53,742 nucleotides of DNA, taken from positions 1 through 53,742 of the forward strand of contig CALMSO010000107.1 of NCBI GenBank assembly GCA_937872385.1. The letters are read 5' to 3'. The DNA is from an uncultured Saprospiraceae bacterium (lineage in GTDB: Bacteria; Bacteroidota; Bacteroidia; Chitinophagales; Saprospiraceae). Below, piece by piece: positions 6,352 through 15,328 of the stretch (position 1 is its first letter; the number at the start of each line of letters is the position of its first letter). The position numbers and the translations under genes were made by a program. The notes under the pieces are model-generated. The model saw nothing but the letters and a program-made list of their open reading frames with translations, was not told the DNA's origin and ran no database searches.

Positions 6352-9196
6352 TATCTTCCGCCAGTTGGGTTTTGCGCTCCTGCAATTTGAGGATTTTTTC
6401 CTCGATGCTGTCTTTGGTAATGAATTTTAAGGCAATGACATTCTTATCCTGCCCGATGCGGTGCGCCCGTGCAATGGCTTGCTGCTCGGCAAAAGGATTC
6501 CACCAGGGGTCGAGAATGAACACGTAATCGGCGGCGGTGAGATTGAGACCCGCGCCCCCGGATTTGATAGAAATCAGAAAAGATTGTACGGCGGGGTCGT
6601 TCTGAAATTTTTCGATGGCTGCCCGGCGCTGCTGCTGGTTTAGGTCACCCACCAACCAAGCGTAGGGCTGTTGGCTGGTTTCAAAATTCGTGCGAAAAAG
6701 ATCAAGGTATTTTACAAATGAGCTGAAAATGAGCGCTTTGTGCCCGCTTCGGCGAATAACGTCCCACTGCTCCAGCACTTCGGTGAACTTGCCGCTGGCT
6801 TTGTCAAAATCGGGTTGTACCAATTTGGGATGGTTCACCAATTGGCGTAGCTTGGTTAGCGTTTGTAGCACCACCACCTGAAACTGCGGATTGTCGCTCT
6901 GAAAATTGTCCAACAGCAAATTGCGTGCCGCCGACTTCTCCCGCTCGTACAGCTTCTTTTGCTCCGGCTCCATTTCGCAATAATGCAGCGACACCGTGAG
7001 CGGCGGCAAGTCTTTGGCGACTTCCTCCTTCGTGCGGCGCAGCAGATAGGGCGCTACCAAAGAGCGCAGCCGGTCTTTTTTGGCTTCGTCGTTGCGTTTT
7101 TCAATCGGGGTGATAAATTCGCGTTGAAAAAAAGTAAAACTGCCCAATAGATTGGGGTTGATAAACTGCATCTGCGACCACAGGTCGGATAGCGAATTTT
7201 CAATCGGCGTGCCGCTCAGCGAGATCTTGTGCCGGGCGTTCAGTTCGTTAATGGCTTTAAAAATTTTGCTGTCCTTATTCTTAATTTGCTGACTTTCGTC
7301 CAATATAATGTACTCAAAATCAATTTTTTGCAAAATAGTTACATCGCGTAAAGCCGTTTGGTACGTTGTCAGCAACACATCAAAACGCGACAGCAGACGC
7401 GGGTCTTTGTGGCGCTTGTTGCCAATGTGCTGGTACACCGACAGCGTGGGCGCAAAGCGTTGCAACTCCGCAGCCCAATTGAAAACCAACGACGCCGGCA
7501 GCACAATCAGCGCATTGAGCGCTTGCAAAAAGTCGGCATCGGCAGCTTGAAACAGCCCTAACTGCTGCCCGTGGTCGGCACCGTTCTCCTTCGGTTTTTG
7601 CGCCTTAGCGTGCAATAATGCAGCGATGGTTTGCAAGGTTTTACCCAAGCCCATATCATCGGCGAGGCAAGCGCCCAGCCCGTTTTCGTAGAGTTGTACC
7701 AACCACTGCACGCCCGCCAATTGGTAGGGCCGCAGCTCTGCTTTGAGCAATGGCGATATTTGAAAATCATCTAATGTTTCGATGGAGACACCAGGGGCAT
7801 CCTGCAAACCGATTTCCGAGAGCAGCATATAATGACTTTTCGACAGGCGCAGCCCCTCTTTCTTGCGGTCGGCGAATTGCGCCAGCGCCTTATACTTGGT
7901 CATCCACTCCTGCGGGATGAGAAAATACTCGCCGTTGGGCAATGGATACAAGCGGTTTTCGTCGCGGATATATTTGGCGAAAGCCAGAAAAGGAATACGA
8001 AACGTACCTACTTGCACCTCGCCGTGCAGGTCGAACCAGTCGTGCTGCTGCTCGGAGCGCAATTGCAAGGTAGAAGCCTGCAAATACAGGGTTTGCCCGT
8101 CTATCTGGGGTGCGGCTATTTCAAAGCCCAATTGTTCCAACTTTTGCCGATGCATTGCTAACCATTCTAACAGCGCAAGTGGATCGTCGGTGGCTGCTGC
8201 CAGTTCAAAGTAGCCGTTGCCGTCCTTGTGCAAGCCCAAGTTTTCCAACTTTTCTAACCAACCGGTTTCATATTTAAAATGGCGCAACACTTTAGAAATA
8301 CGAATATCGTCGCCTTCGGCAAATTCGAGCGTGGTGCGCTGCTCTTTGAGGTCGCGCCAGAGAAACTCCGCGCCGGGGTAAAGCATCTTCACCGACAGCC
8401 CCCAAGCATCGCGCAGCCAGTCGCGCACGGGTTCGAGGCGGCAGCCCAGCATTCGGCGGTGTTGTACAATGTCGAAGCCATCCGCCTGAATATCAATAGC
8501 GGCCACTACGCGCAGAATAAACTTCTGAAAATACGGCTTCACGCTGCTACGCGGAATATTAATCTCCACCTTGGTGAGGAAAGGCTTTACCATATTGCCA
8601 TTGATATGCGCTAAGCGATACAGGTGCCCGTCCACAATGAGCCAGCCAGGGGTATTGCTCAGTACCACTACCTCGCGCTTGTTGATGCGCCAGGGGCCAT
8701 CGCGGTTTTCTAACCAAAGGCGATAGCGCACACCCTCATCGGTTTTTTCGAAGTACAAACGCGGCTGCAAAGCTTCCTCGGCAATAGACAGCAAAAAATC
8801 GCTGACCAAAATACGGCGCTCCACGTTCCAGCACAGCGGCAGCCGGTGCTGTACTATATGCGACAATAGCTCATCCAATTTTCGATCTACAAAAGCGGTA
8901 ATGCTGCGTTTCACTTCCTCTTGCTCCAGCAGCTCCGCGAGCGGACGGGGCGCTTTTTTCGGTGGGCTGAAGCGCTGCTCTAAGGTCTTCACCTGCAACT
9001 GCTCGATGATACCAAACAATTGGCGGCGCAAGGGCGTCAGCTCCAATCCAAAGCCTTCAATCGTATGAGCATAGGCACGCTGCTGAATGTGCGCGGGCCT
9101 GCCCGTGGTGTCTAAAGTAGCGAGATAAGCCTCCGGCAGGCACAGCCCTTCGGCAGGAAACAGGTTGTAAATAAGCTGGTACGAATCAGTCGTCAA
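6290..9196 (-). CDS. SNF2-family DEAD/DEAH-box helicase
   Basis: A 968-residue SWI2/SNF2 ATPase. The N-terminal ~450 residues are a bacterial SNF2-associated region; the ATPase core starts near 480 with L-R-P-Y-Q-L-A-G, Walker A D-M-G-L-G-K-T near 513-520, the D-E-S-Q box near 632, S-G-T-P-I-E-N, and motif V/VI with R-A-H-R-I-G-Q near 908. Such enzymes are ATP-driven double-stranded DNA translocases; bacterial members act in transcription recycling or defence, and nothing here tells which. The only plausible start is the TTG at 9196-9194, since an in-frame TGA lies just upstream and the next Met is ~200 residues inside. A tiny overlapping frame (ATG at 9206, stop at 9186) crosses this start. 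A weak TATTTTTG box lies upstream on the same strand at 9259-9252. Confidence 0.9.
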   Translation of the reverse strand: MTTDSYQLIYNLFPAEGLCLPEAYLATLDTTGRPAHIQQRAYAHTIEGFGLELTPLRRQLFGIIEQLQVKTLEQRFSPPKKAPRPLAELLEQEEVKRSITAFVDRKLDELLSHIVQHRLPLCWNVERRILVSDFLLSIAEEALQPRLYFEKTDEGVRYRLWLENRDGPWRINKREVVVLSNTPGWLIVDGHLYRLAHINGNMVKPFLTKVEINIPRSSVKPYFQKFILRVVAAIDIQADGFDIVQHRRMLGCRLEPVRDWLRDAWGLSVKMLYPGAEFLWRDLKEQRTTLEFAEGDDIRISKVLRHFKYETGWLEKLENLGLHKDGNGYFELAAATDDPLALLEWLAMHRQKLEQLGFEIAAPQIDGQTLYLQASTLQLRSEQQHDWFDLHGEVQVGTFRIPFLAFAKYIRDENRLYPLPNGEYFLIPQEWMTKYKALAQFADRKKEGLRLSKSHYMLLSEIGLQDAPGVSIETLDDFQISPLLKAELRPYQLAGVQWLVQLYENGLGACLADDMGLGKTLQTIAALLHAKAQKPKENGADHGQQLGLFQAADADFLQALNALIVLPASLVFNWAAELQRFAPTLSVYQHIGNKRHKDPRLLSRFDVLLTTYQTALRDVTILQKIDFEYIILDESQQIKNKDSKIFKAINELNARHKISLSGTPIENSLSDLWSQMQFINPNLLGSFTFFQREFITPIEKRNDEAKKDRLRSLVAPYLLRRTKEEVAKDLPPLTVSLHYCEMEPEQKKLYEREKSAARNLLLDNFQSDNPQFQVVVLQTLTKLRQLVNHPKLVQPDFDKASGKFTEVLEQWDVIRRSGHKALIFSSFVKYLDLFRTNFETSQQPYAWLVGDLNQQQRRAAIEKFQNDPAVQSFLISIKSGGAGLNLTAADYVFILDPWWNPFAEQQAIARAHRIGQDKNVIALKFITKDSIEEKILKLQERKTQLAEDIIAGAGALRFSRGELAFLLE

Positions 9197-9411
9197 GGTT
9201 CATCATTTAATTTTGAGGGCTTGCCACGCAAGGCACCTTACCTACGGATTGCAAAAATAGGCAAAACAAGAGACTTTCGCTACAGCCAACCGAACAGGTT
9301 TTTGGGGAAGCCCAAAGCAGGTTTGGATGTTTGAATAGCAGATGTTATTTTTATGTGGATATTAAGTAATGCGGCATTGTTACTCCATAAGAGTGTATTA
9401 AACTCAAGAAT

Positions 9412-10341
9412 ATGAAACTTTATTTTCTTTCTTGTTTTTTGTTTATCTTGCTCAACAGCAATGATGTTTATTCTCAAATTGATATAGGGAGTAAAATATA
9501 TTTACATAAAAAAGATTATTTTATTCCCTTCGTAGAAGATCGTTTCAAAGCGATGACATATAAAGGTAATATTGAGGCAGGGGTAAATGATAATTATCCT
9601 GCATTTGTATTATGGATAGCTTTGAGTAACAGATATGGTTATAAAATTAAACATTCAATTACTGAGAGTAACTATTTAATTGCTTTTTCCCTTTATTCAG
9701 ATTCATTAAAAATTGATGGTCGCTTTATCAGCCAAAAAACACCTTCATTTGTCACAATAAAACTATCTGAGCTTGAGGATACTGGGAAAGAATCAATTAG
9801 AAATTTTCTTAATAATAATAGTATAACTGGACCTGACATACAATCCTTAAGTTTGTTAGATAACTTACCCATGAAACAATATGTAAATGAAAAAGTAAAA
9901 ACTAATTTAATTTTTCATGATTTTGCTAGCTCGAGTCAAGCGCTTTACCTTACAAATAAGATTATAGACACTCTAAAAGTATGGAAATATGAAACAAGTA
10001 ATGAAAACTTACAGCTAACCAATAATTCGTCTTTATCAGAATCTCAAAGAAAATTACCGCAATTAATAAATTCTTATGAATGGACTTTAGAAGAAAATTT
10101 CTACACCTGCTACATTAAAAATCAACTATTCCTTTTCACCGAAAGCGGGTACATTTTTCGATTGGGCGAAACCGCAGAAAAGCTTGGCCAGCTCCCGGAT
10201 AATTTGATTGATTCTGCTATCGTAGTGGATAAAAATCACGACCGGCTTTATTTATTAAAAAAGATGCATATAGAAGAAGGACTTACTTTTGCTGAAATGC
10301 TCAAAAAGTATGCCCAAGAAATAAAGCTGCCAGGAAAGTAA
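9412..10341 (+). CDS. Secreted protein of unknown function, paralogue 1 (shared C-terminus)
   Basis: A 309-residue protein with a signal peptide (M-K-L-Y-F-L-S-C-F-L-F-I-L-L, cleavage near Y-S-Q). The N-terminal 237 residues are AT-rich at DNA level; the final 72 residues (238-309) are encoded by DNA exactly identical to the end of the gene at 10718. Both proteins also share weak pattern similarity before that point (secreted start, S-K-I-Y-x-H, F-x-P-x-V-x-D-x-F-K, E-W/A-W-T then F-Y-T). No domain recognised. The C-terminal block reads like repeated beta strands (F-L-F-T-E-S-G-Y-I-F-R-L-G-E). Function unknown. Confidence 0.7.
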   Translation: MKLYFLSCFLFILLNSNDVYSQIDIGSKIYLHKKDYFIPFVEDRFKAMTYKGNIEAGVNDNYPAFVLWIALSNRYGYKIKHSITESNYLIAFSLYSDSLKIDGRFISQKTPSFVTIKLSELEDTGKESIRNFLNNNSITGPDIQSLSLLDNLPMKQYVNEKVKTNLIFHDFASSSQALYLTNKIIDTLKVWKYETSNENLQLTNNSSLSESQRKLPQLINSYEWTLEENFYTCYIKNQLFLFTESGYIFRLGETAEKLGQLPDNLIDSAIVVDKNHDRLYLLKKMHIEEGLTFAEMLKKYAQEIKLPGK

Positions 10342-10565
10342 AATGAAGGAACCAAGTAGCGGACGCAGTGTGGCACGAACGAAGCATATCGAACTAACCC
10401 CGAAGGGGTGAAATATTTATAGATAATTGATAATCAGTGCTTTTGAACCCCGGCGGGGTGACACGCTGTCACCATAATATATCACCCCGTTGGGGTTTTA
10501 CACAGTTGACCATCAGTATTTTATAAATTTTCCACCCCGTTGGGGTTATTTTTTACAGTGGTGTC
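10123..10565 (+). repeat. 443-bp exact direct repeat, copy 1
   Basis: Identical base for base to 11426-11868 by visual comparison, offset 1303. It starts on a codon boundary inside the gene at 9412 and ends in the intergenic region, so it covers the last 72 codons, the stop and 224 bases downstream. Flanking bases differ (T/G on the left, G/A on the right). The block is GC-richer than the DNA before it. Confidence 0.9.
10397..10546. repeat. Four ACCCC-NNN-GGGGT palindromes
   Basis: Short 13-base palindromes at 10397-10409 (centre GAA), 10447-10459 (GGC), 10484-10496 (GTT) and 10534-10546 (GTT). Between the second and third is another exact inverted repeat, GTGACA-CGC-TGTCAC (10458-10472). 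They resemble REP-like intergenic elements. The rest of the 376-base gap to 10717 is AT-rich with no gene seen. Confidence 0.8.
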
Positions 10566-10717
10566 GATTTATTTGAGTTAAGTATGGGTTCAAATTAATT
10601 TGATGTTTAGTCTTTAGCGTAATATTTTGAAAATGAATAAATTGTTTTAATGAAATAGTGTTCATTTATTTGGTGTTTGTAGTTAACGATTATTAATCAA
10701 GTTTTAAATCAAGTGCA

Positions 10718-11644
10718 ATGAAGTTTGTCAGGTTCTGTTCTATTAAAAAAACAATTTTTCAGGTTTGCTGTGTAATTATTTATTTCACATTGGCAGGTTC
10801 AGCAAAAGCTCAACCTGAGTATCAAAGTAAAATATATGTTCATAATGATACCTTTTTTATGCCTCTTGTCAAAGATAAATTCAAAGGTATAGTATATATA
10901 GACCAAAGTCGTAATGCGCAAGACAAAGAACTTAATGAATATGTATTGATGATTGGTATAAGTAGCATTTCTGATAATAAGTTAAAATACGCTCTGTTGA
11001 ATAATAAAATTCTAATTTCACTTTCTCACATTGACAGACATGATAAATGGAGAACGCCACCCGCATTTGTATTGATACACCAAGATAGTTTAAAAAAATC
11101 CAATAGTGATTTACTTTCAGATTATCTGAAAAGATATAGAATGACAATACCTTTTATTGATTCATATTGGGATTCGGATACTAAGCCTTTCAGCGATAGA
11201 TACTCTAATGGTGAGCCTGTTAAATTACTTCTTTACGATTTTAGCACTGATAATGATACTGTTTTTTTTACAATAGTATCCAATACTTATGATAAATTAG
11301 CCGTGTGGAGATACCCTAACGTGCTAAATAATAATCATTTGAACAAAGACACCTCTTCTCTACTTATAGCTCGCGAGTACGCTTGGACATCAGATGAAGA
11401 TTTTTATACCCTATTTCTACGAGAGCAACTATTCCTTTTCACCGAAAGCGGGTACATTTTTCGATTGGGCGAAACCGCAGAAAAGCTTGGCCAGCTCCCG
11501 GATAATTTGATTGATTCTGCTATCGTAGTGGATAAAAATCACGACCGGCTTTATTTATTAAAAAAGATGCATATAGAAGAAGGACTTACTTTTGCTGAAA
11601 TGCTCAAAAAGTATGCCCAAGAAATAAAGCTGCCAGGAAAGTAA
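10718..11644 (+). CDS. Secreted protein of unknown function, paralogue 2 (shared C-terminus)
   Basis: A 308-residue protein with an N-terminal signal sequence (hydrophobic stretch about 12-30, cleavage near A-K-A-Q). Residues 1-236 are only distantly similar to paralogue 1, while residues 237-308 are identical and encoded by an exact DNA repeat. The start of the mature part shares S-K-I-Y-V-H and F-M-P-L-V-K-D-K-F-K with its neighbour. No known domain. The arrangement of a variable N-terminal part and an identical C-terminal part plus 3' flank points to recent gene conversion or partial duplication. Confidence 0.7.
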   Translation: MKFVRFCSIKKTIFQVCCVIIYFTLAGSAKAQPEYQSKIYVHNDTFFMPLVKDKFKGIVYIDQSRNAQDKELNEYVLMIGISSISDNKLKYALLNNKILISLSHIDRHDKWRTPPAFVLIHQDSLKKSNSDLLSDYLKRYRMTIPFIDSYWDSDTKPFSDRYSNGEPVKLLLYDFSTDNDTVFFTIVSNTYDKLAVWRYPNVLNNNHLNKDTSSLLIAREYAWTSDEDFYTLFLREQLFLFTESGYIFRLGETAEKLGQLPDNLIDSAIVVDKNHDRLYLLKKMHIEEGLTFAEMLKKYAQEIKLPGK

Positions 11645-11868
11645 AATGAAGGAACCAAGTAGCGGACGCAGTGTGGCACGAACGAAGCATATCGAACTAA
11701 CCCCGAAGGGGTGAAATATTTATAGATAATTGATAATCAGTGCTTTTGAACCCCGGCGGGGTGACACGCTGTCACCATAATATATCACCCCGTTGGGGTT
11801 TTACACAGTTGACCATCAGTATTTTATAAATTTTCCACCCCGTTGGGGTTATTTTTTACAGTGGTGTC
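11426..11868 (+). repeat. 443-bp exact direct repeat, copy 2
   Basis: Second copy of 10123-10565. Covers codons 237-308 of the gene at 10718 and 224 downstream bases. Confidence 0.9.
11700..11849. repeat. Second set of four ACCCC-NNN-GGGGT palindromes
   Basis: At 11700-11712, 11750-11762, 11787-11799 and 11837-11849, the same order and centres as the first set because they lie in the duplicated block. The remaining ~90 bases before the gene at 11961 hold no recognised feature. Confidence 0.8.
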
Positions 11869-11960
11869 AATTTATGATTCATAAATTGCAGATAGGAAAG
11901 CTGAAAATTAGCGCTTTGTTACAAATTCCTCAATTATTAACACTACCAAAAAAATAAATC

Positions 11961-13085
11961 ATGTACTCAAATAATTATTTCTTTTCTTTAAAAAAAAAGT
12001 TAGCTAAAGGTATAATGTATGTTTTCTTTTTTTTGTCCTCTCTCAATCTGACCGGACAAAACTTGAATTATACAGCAATTCAAGACAAAAGTTTATTCAT
12101 GAATCTTCGAGAAAAAGATGGCTATTTATCAGATATTGTCAGGGAGTGTAATGTAGATAAAAAGGTGATACCTAAAATTACCTTTACCCCTATTTTATTA
12201 AGTAATTTTTTTCCTCATTGTTGGAAAATTTATAATTCACAGATTGTTTTGATAGAAGGCTTTGGAAGAAGCCCGTTCAGTTCAGTCTTGTCAATCAAAA
12301 ACTTTCCAATGGAAAAAAGAGATTCAATTTCAGCCGCCAAATATTATGATTCTTTGCGAGTAGAATTTCAAAGAAATTACCCTAATCCAGAAGAATTTCA
12401 AAAGGCTACAAGGCAGAGACTTTTCAAAGAAGCTGAAAAAATTCAAGAACATAATTTTGCACCTGCATCTGATATACTAAGAGGATATATTGGTCAACCT
12501 TTTCCAAATGTTAGATTTAAAGGAAATAAATTAATTGAAAGTTTTAGCTATGATTTTATACCTGTAAATCATAAATTATTTATGTTTTATCTTCGAACAG
12601 ATGATGAATTTACAGTTTGGAGGTTTCATTATCCTCCTCGTGGGGAAGAATCAGAAGCAACCAATTGGGAAGAGGTCATAACCTATTCTTCCGATAGTAT
12701 TTATAGCCCCCCAGCCAAACGTAGAGATTCCGATGTGCTTCCATCTGGCGAAAAACACGTCTTTAAGGCTATTCAAGATACATCTTTTTTCAGAGGACAC
12801 TTCAAAGCTATTATGCAGGAAAAGCACCTGTTTTTGATAAACATAGCGCACGGAGGAATATATGTAGTCTCTGATAAAAGTATTGATAAGATTGGTCAAC
12901 TGAAGAATTTAGAGTCTTATCCGACTTGGATATTTAATAAAAAAGTATTCATAGAGGATAAAGATAATAAACGTTTAATTTTCTTCACCGAGGTAGAACA
13001 ACTAAGGAAAGATTTACCATTTCCTGATGTGTTTATTATCAAAGAAGAACAAGCATTCAAAAAATATTTTCCATACATCCCATGA
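11961..13085 (+). CDS. Secreted protein of unknown function, third member of the cluster
   Basis: A 374-residue protein with signal peptide (hydrophobic core F-F-F-L-S-S-L-N-L, cleavage near T-G-Q, about residue 32). It looks like a more distant relative of the two preceding genes: near the end it has a Q-E-K-H-L-F-L-I segment followed by G-G-I-Y-V-V and I-G-Q-L, which parallels their R-E-Q-L-F-L-F, G-Y-I-F-R-L and L-G-Q-L. No family recognised. It is AT-rich and lacks the duplicated 3' block. Convergent with the gene at 13130; the 44-base gap shows no clear terminator. Confidence 0.65.
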   Translation: MYSNNYFFSLKKKLAKGIMYVFFFLSSLNLTGQNLNYTAIQDKSLFMNLREKDGYLSDIVRECNVDKKVIPKITFTPILLSNFFPHCWKIYNSQIVLIEGFGRSPFSSVLSIKNFPMEKRDSISAAKYYDSLRVEFQRNYPNPEEFQKATRQRLFKEAEKIQEHNFAPASDILRGYIGQPFPNVRFKGNKLIESFSYDFIPVNHKLFMFYLRTDDEFTVWRFHYPPRGEESEATNWEEVITYSSDSIYSPPAKRRDSDVLPSGEKHVFKAIQDTSFFRGHFKAIMQEKHLFLINIAHGGIYVVSDKSIDKIGQLKNLESYPTWIFNKKVFIEDKDNKRLIFFTEVEQLRKDLPFPDVFIIKEEQAFKKYFPYIP

Positions 13086-13129
13086 ACCCGCCTGCGTACA
13101 GCGCATAAATAATATTACTTCAACAGGTC

Positions 13130-14008
13130 TCAATGTTCGCCCCAAGTTTTTTCGCCGGCCGTGATAGATAGCTTCAAATAATTTTCCGGGCTGGGTAGCG
13201 GGCAGGTGGCCCAAGCCGTGAATGCGCAAGGCGGATTGTACGCTTTATTGAAATCCAGCACGGTTTTGCCCTGGGCATCGGGTAGGGGAGCGTAAAGAAA
13301 ACGCCCGGCGCCATAGGTGCTGTCGCCATTGGTTTCGTCGGCAAAGACGAAAAAGAGCTCATCGCCCGCCACCGTAGGGTAGAGGCGGTGCGGTTGGCCA
13401 TTTTTTTCAAATAGGAAAGCGCCCGGCGAAGCTTGCATAGAAACGGTGCCAATCACATCCGCTACGCGAAGCTGAAAATCTGGGGCAGCCGGCTCAAGCG
13501 TAGCTTCTACGCGCCAAGTGGTATCGGATGGGAAGCGCTCAATGCCATTGAATTGCTGTACGGCAGGATGCTCAAGGTCGCGCAGCCGCACCAAAAAACG
13601 CTCGCCTCGCTGAATCACAAACCAGCGCAAAGACTGATGCTGCAACACCACCGGCGTCTCGGCTTTTGACCGGAAAATAATTGCCCGGTTCACGGGCTTC
13701 GCGTCTTGCCATACTTCGGCCGCAGGCGCTATCTCTACGCGCACCTGTCCGTTTTCGAGGATAAAAGCACCTATGTGAGCCTCGCCTTTCGGAAAAACGA
13801 GAGCATTGTCGGGGGCAGAGCCGAAAGTGTTACGTCCTGGTTTCAGCGCGAACAGCCCGGCAAGATTGAGCCAGCCCGCTTCGCTCACTAAGGCGGCCTC
13901 GCGTTGGGCCTGCCAGGCGTTAATGGCAGCTTCGTAAGTAGTATCGGTGGGCATAGCCGACAGCCCTTGCAGCCATAGGCATCCGATGAGGAGGAGCAAT
14001 TGCTTCAT
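13130..14008 (-). CDS. DUF1684-family secreted protein
   Basis: A 292-residue protein with signal peptide (residues 1-18, G-L-S-A). The mature part follows the DUF1684 pattern: G-W-L-N-L-A-G-L-F near 45, F-G-S, a P-x-G-E-A-H segment, and the distinctive C-terminal run T-Y-G-A-G-R-F-L-Y then D-F-N-K-A-Y-N-P-P-C and A-T-C-P-L-P. The family is widespread, and its role is unsettled to my knowledge. The start ATG overlaps the stop of the upstream TetR gene in an ATGA arrangement (14005-14008), so the two are translationally coupled. Confidence 0.85.
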   Translation of the reverse strand: MKQLLLLIGCLWLQGLSAMPTDTTYEAAINAWQAQREAALVSEAGWLNLAGLFALKPGRNTFGSAPDNALVFPKGEAHIGAFILENGQVRVEIAPAAEVWQDAKPVNRAIIFRSKAETPVVLQHQSLRWFVIQRGERFLVRLRDLEHPAVQQFNGIERFPSDTTWRVEATLEPAAPDFQLRVADVIGTVSMQASPGAFLFEKNGQPHRLYPTVAGDELFFVFADETNGDSTYGAGRFLYAPLPDAQGKTVLDFNKAYNPPCAFTAWATCPLPSPENYLKLSITAGEKTWGEH

Positions 14009-14706
14009 GAGTTGGTGCTTTCAGGTGCCTGTTTTTGTAAAATACCGAAGGCAAAAGCTTCGAGCAGTTGCTTGACGGGCTCGAGGTCGCCTTTTACAAT
14101 AGTAATATCGGTAAGCGACGGCAGGTGCTCAGCAAAATAAATATGATCGTTTGACATTTCGAGCAAGGTAGAGGCCAGTGCTCTGGGATAGGCAAAATCG
14201 GGATTGATTTCGCTGATAATATCTGCAATCACCCGACACAAAGACTTGTAGGTCAGGAAAAAGCCCTTTTTGTTTTCGGCGTCCACGGATTTGGTGCGGT
14301 AGGTTTTGATAGCTTCGGCAATGACGATGCGATGCAGCACTTCCTGGTGCACAAATTCAATCGTAGGATCGGGCAATGAGGCATCCACAACGGTAGCCAG
14401 CGCAGTGCGCAGCCGCTCGGCCGGGTCTTGAATATTGGTCGTTTTGTAAATAATACGAAATTTGATCCACTCCCAGTACCAGCTCAGGAGGTACACCAGC
14501 AGGAGGTGCTTATTTTCAAAATAACGATACACCGAGGCTTCGGTCGAATCAATGCGCTCAGCTAACTTTTTGAAGGTAAAATGCTCGAAGCCCAACTCGT
14601 CAATGAGCAGAATAGCATTCTGGATAATACGGCGGCCCAGCTTGGTCTCCTGTGGGTCGCGCAGGTACAATGCCTCATTCAGTTTTATCTGTATGCTAAT
14701 AGCCAT
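14005..14706 (-). CDS. TetR/AcrR-family transcription regulator
   Basis: A 233-residue protein. Residues about 22-70 form the TetR HTH: I-I-Q-N-A-I-L-L-I-D-E-L-G-F-E-H-F-T-F-K-K-L-A, then S-T-E-A-S-V-Y-R-Y-F-E-N-K, ending in the usual Y-R-Y-F-x-x-K recognition segment. The C-terminal helical ligand domain is unassigned. It forms an operon with the DUF1684 gene (4-base overlap), which is a likely target or partner, and may control its own promoter just upstream. Confidence 0.9.
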   Translation of the reverse strand: MAISIQIKLNEALYLRDPQETKLGRRIIQNAILLIDELGFEHFTFKKLAERIDSTEASVYRYFENKHLLLVYLLSWYWEWIKFRIIYKTTNIQDPAERLRTALATVVDASLPDPTIEFVHQEVLHRIVIAEAIKTYRTKSVDAENKKGFFLTYKSLCRVIADIISEINPDFAYPRALASTLLEMSNDHIYFAEHLPSLTDITIVKGDLEPVKQLLEAFAFGILQKQAPESTNS

Positions 14707-14736
14707 GAAAGCAGTTGGTTATGTACTAAATCCTAC

Positions 14737-14744
14737 CAAAGATA
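14737..14744 (-). promoter_or_regulatory. TATCTTTG -7 box for the TetR operon
   Basis: Reads TATCTTTG on the minus strand, about 31 bases before the TetR ATG. No convincing -33 box at the usual spacing. Perfect match to the -7 box used elsewhere in this window. Confidence 0.45.
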
Positions 14745-15010
14745 ATAGACCTTTTTTAAAATTAATAATTATCCGCAATGAGACATTTTTATTTGTTAAT
14801 TTAAATATTTTTATGTTTTGATAATCAGCGATTTATAAATTTTTTTAAAAAAATTACGTATAGATGTTTATGGATTAATAATGAATGGCTATACTAAGTA
14901 TTTTTGACTAAACTTTTGACGAGGTAAACCAGCATAAAAATGCACGGTCTGTTTTTGTAAATGACAGCAAACAATGTTAAGATACTTACGTGCAGATAAG
15001 GCGGGGACAC

Positions 15011-15040
15011 AAAAAAGGAGAGACTAAATACAGCCTCTCC
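15011..15040 (-). terminator. Minus-strand intrinsic terminator without a recognised gene
   Basis: Read on the minus strand: 9-bp stem (arms 15040-15032 and 15025-15017, one G-U pair), 6-base loop, then six T. It would end a transcript coming from the right, where 15050-15421 holds no convincing gene. Lies in the 715-base gap 14707-15421. Confidence 0.55.
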
Positions 15041-15057
15041 CATAAAGCCTCAGTCAC

Positions 15058-15097
15058 CATGCGATTCCGAATGGGCCGAAGCCCAACGGAAACGATG
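15058..15097. other. Stable stem-loop in the 14.7-15.4 kb gap
   Basis: Nested inverted repeats: TTCCG (15065-15069) with CGGAA (15087-15091), TGGGC (15072-15076) with GCCCA (15081-15085) closing a CGAA tetraloop, and outer CAT/ATG arms. Together with the adjacent minus-strand terminator it could be part of a small RNA. The rest of the gap shows nothing else recognisable apart from the promoter at 15297. Confidence 0.35.
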
Positions 15098-15296
15098 CTC
15101 TTGATGCCGCCGCCAGGAGTAAGCGACAGGTTTTACTTGGATAGAAACTCTTTTTTGTACAATAGTTTTACTTTTAAATTTCATAAAATAGAACATTCTC
15201 CACTGGAAAAGGTTTGTGACTTTTGAAGGGAAGTGTGCATTTTTTGGCACGCTTCAGCGGGGCGGCACTTTTGTTATAAAACGCGAGCAGGTAAGC

Positions 15297-15328
15297 TTGC
15301 AAACTGTAATCCGATAATGTTATCTTTG
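15297..15328 (+). promoter_or_regulatory. Bacteroidota-type promoter for the antiporter
   Basis: TTG (15297-15299), 21 bases, TATCTTTG (15321-15328). Good match in sequence and spacing. Predicted start about 15335, leader about 87 bases. Confidence 0.6.

Noticed and set aside
14899..14906. Plus-strand TATTTTTG as a promoter
   Set aside because: No -33 box and no plus-strand gene within 500 bases; probably chance in AT-rich DNA.
14990..15250. Reading frames of 66-78 codons on both strands in the antiporter upstream gap
   Set aside because: They overlap a stem-loop and terminator, lack promoter or family signals, and look compositionally random.
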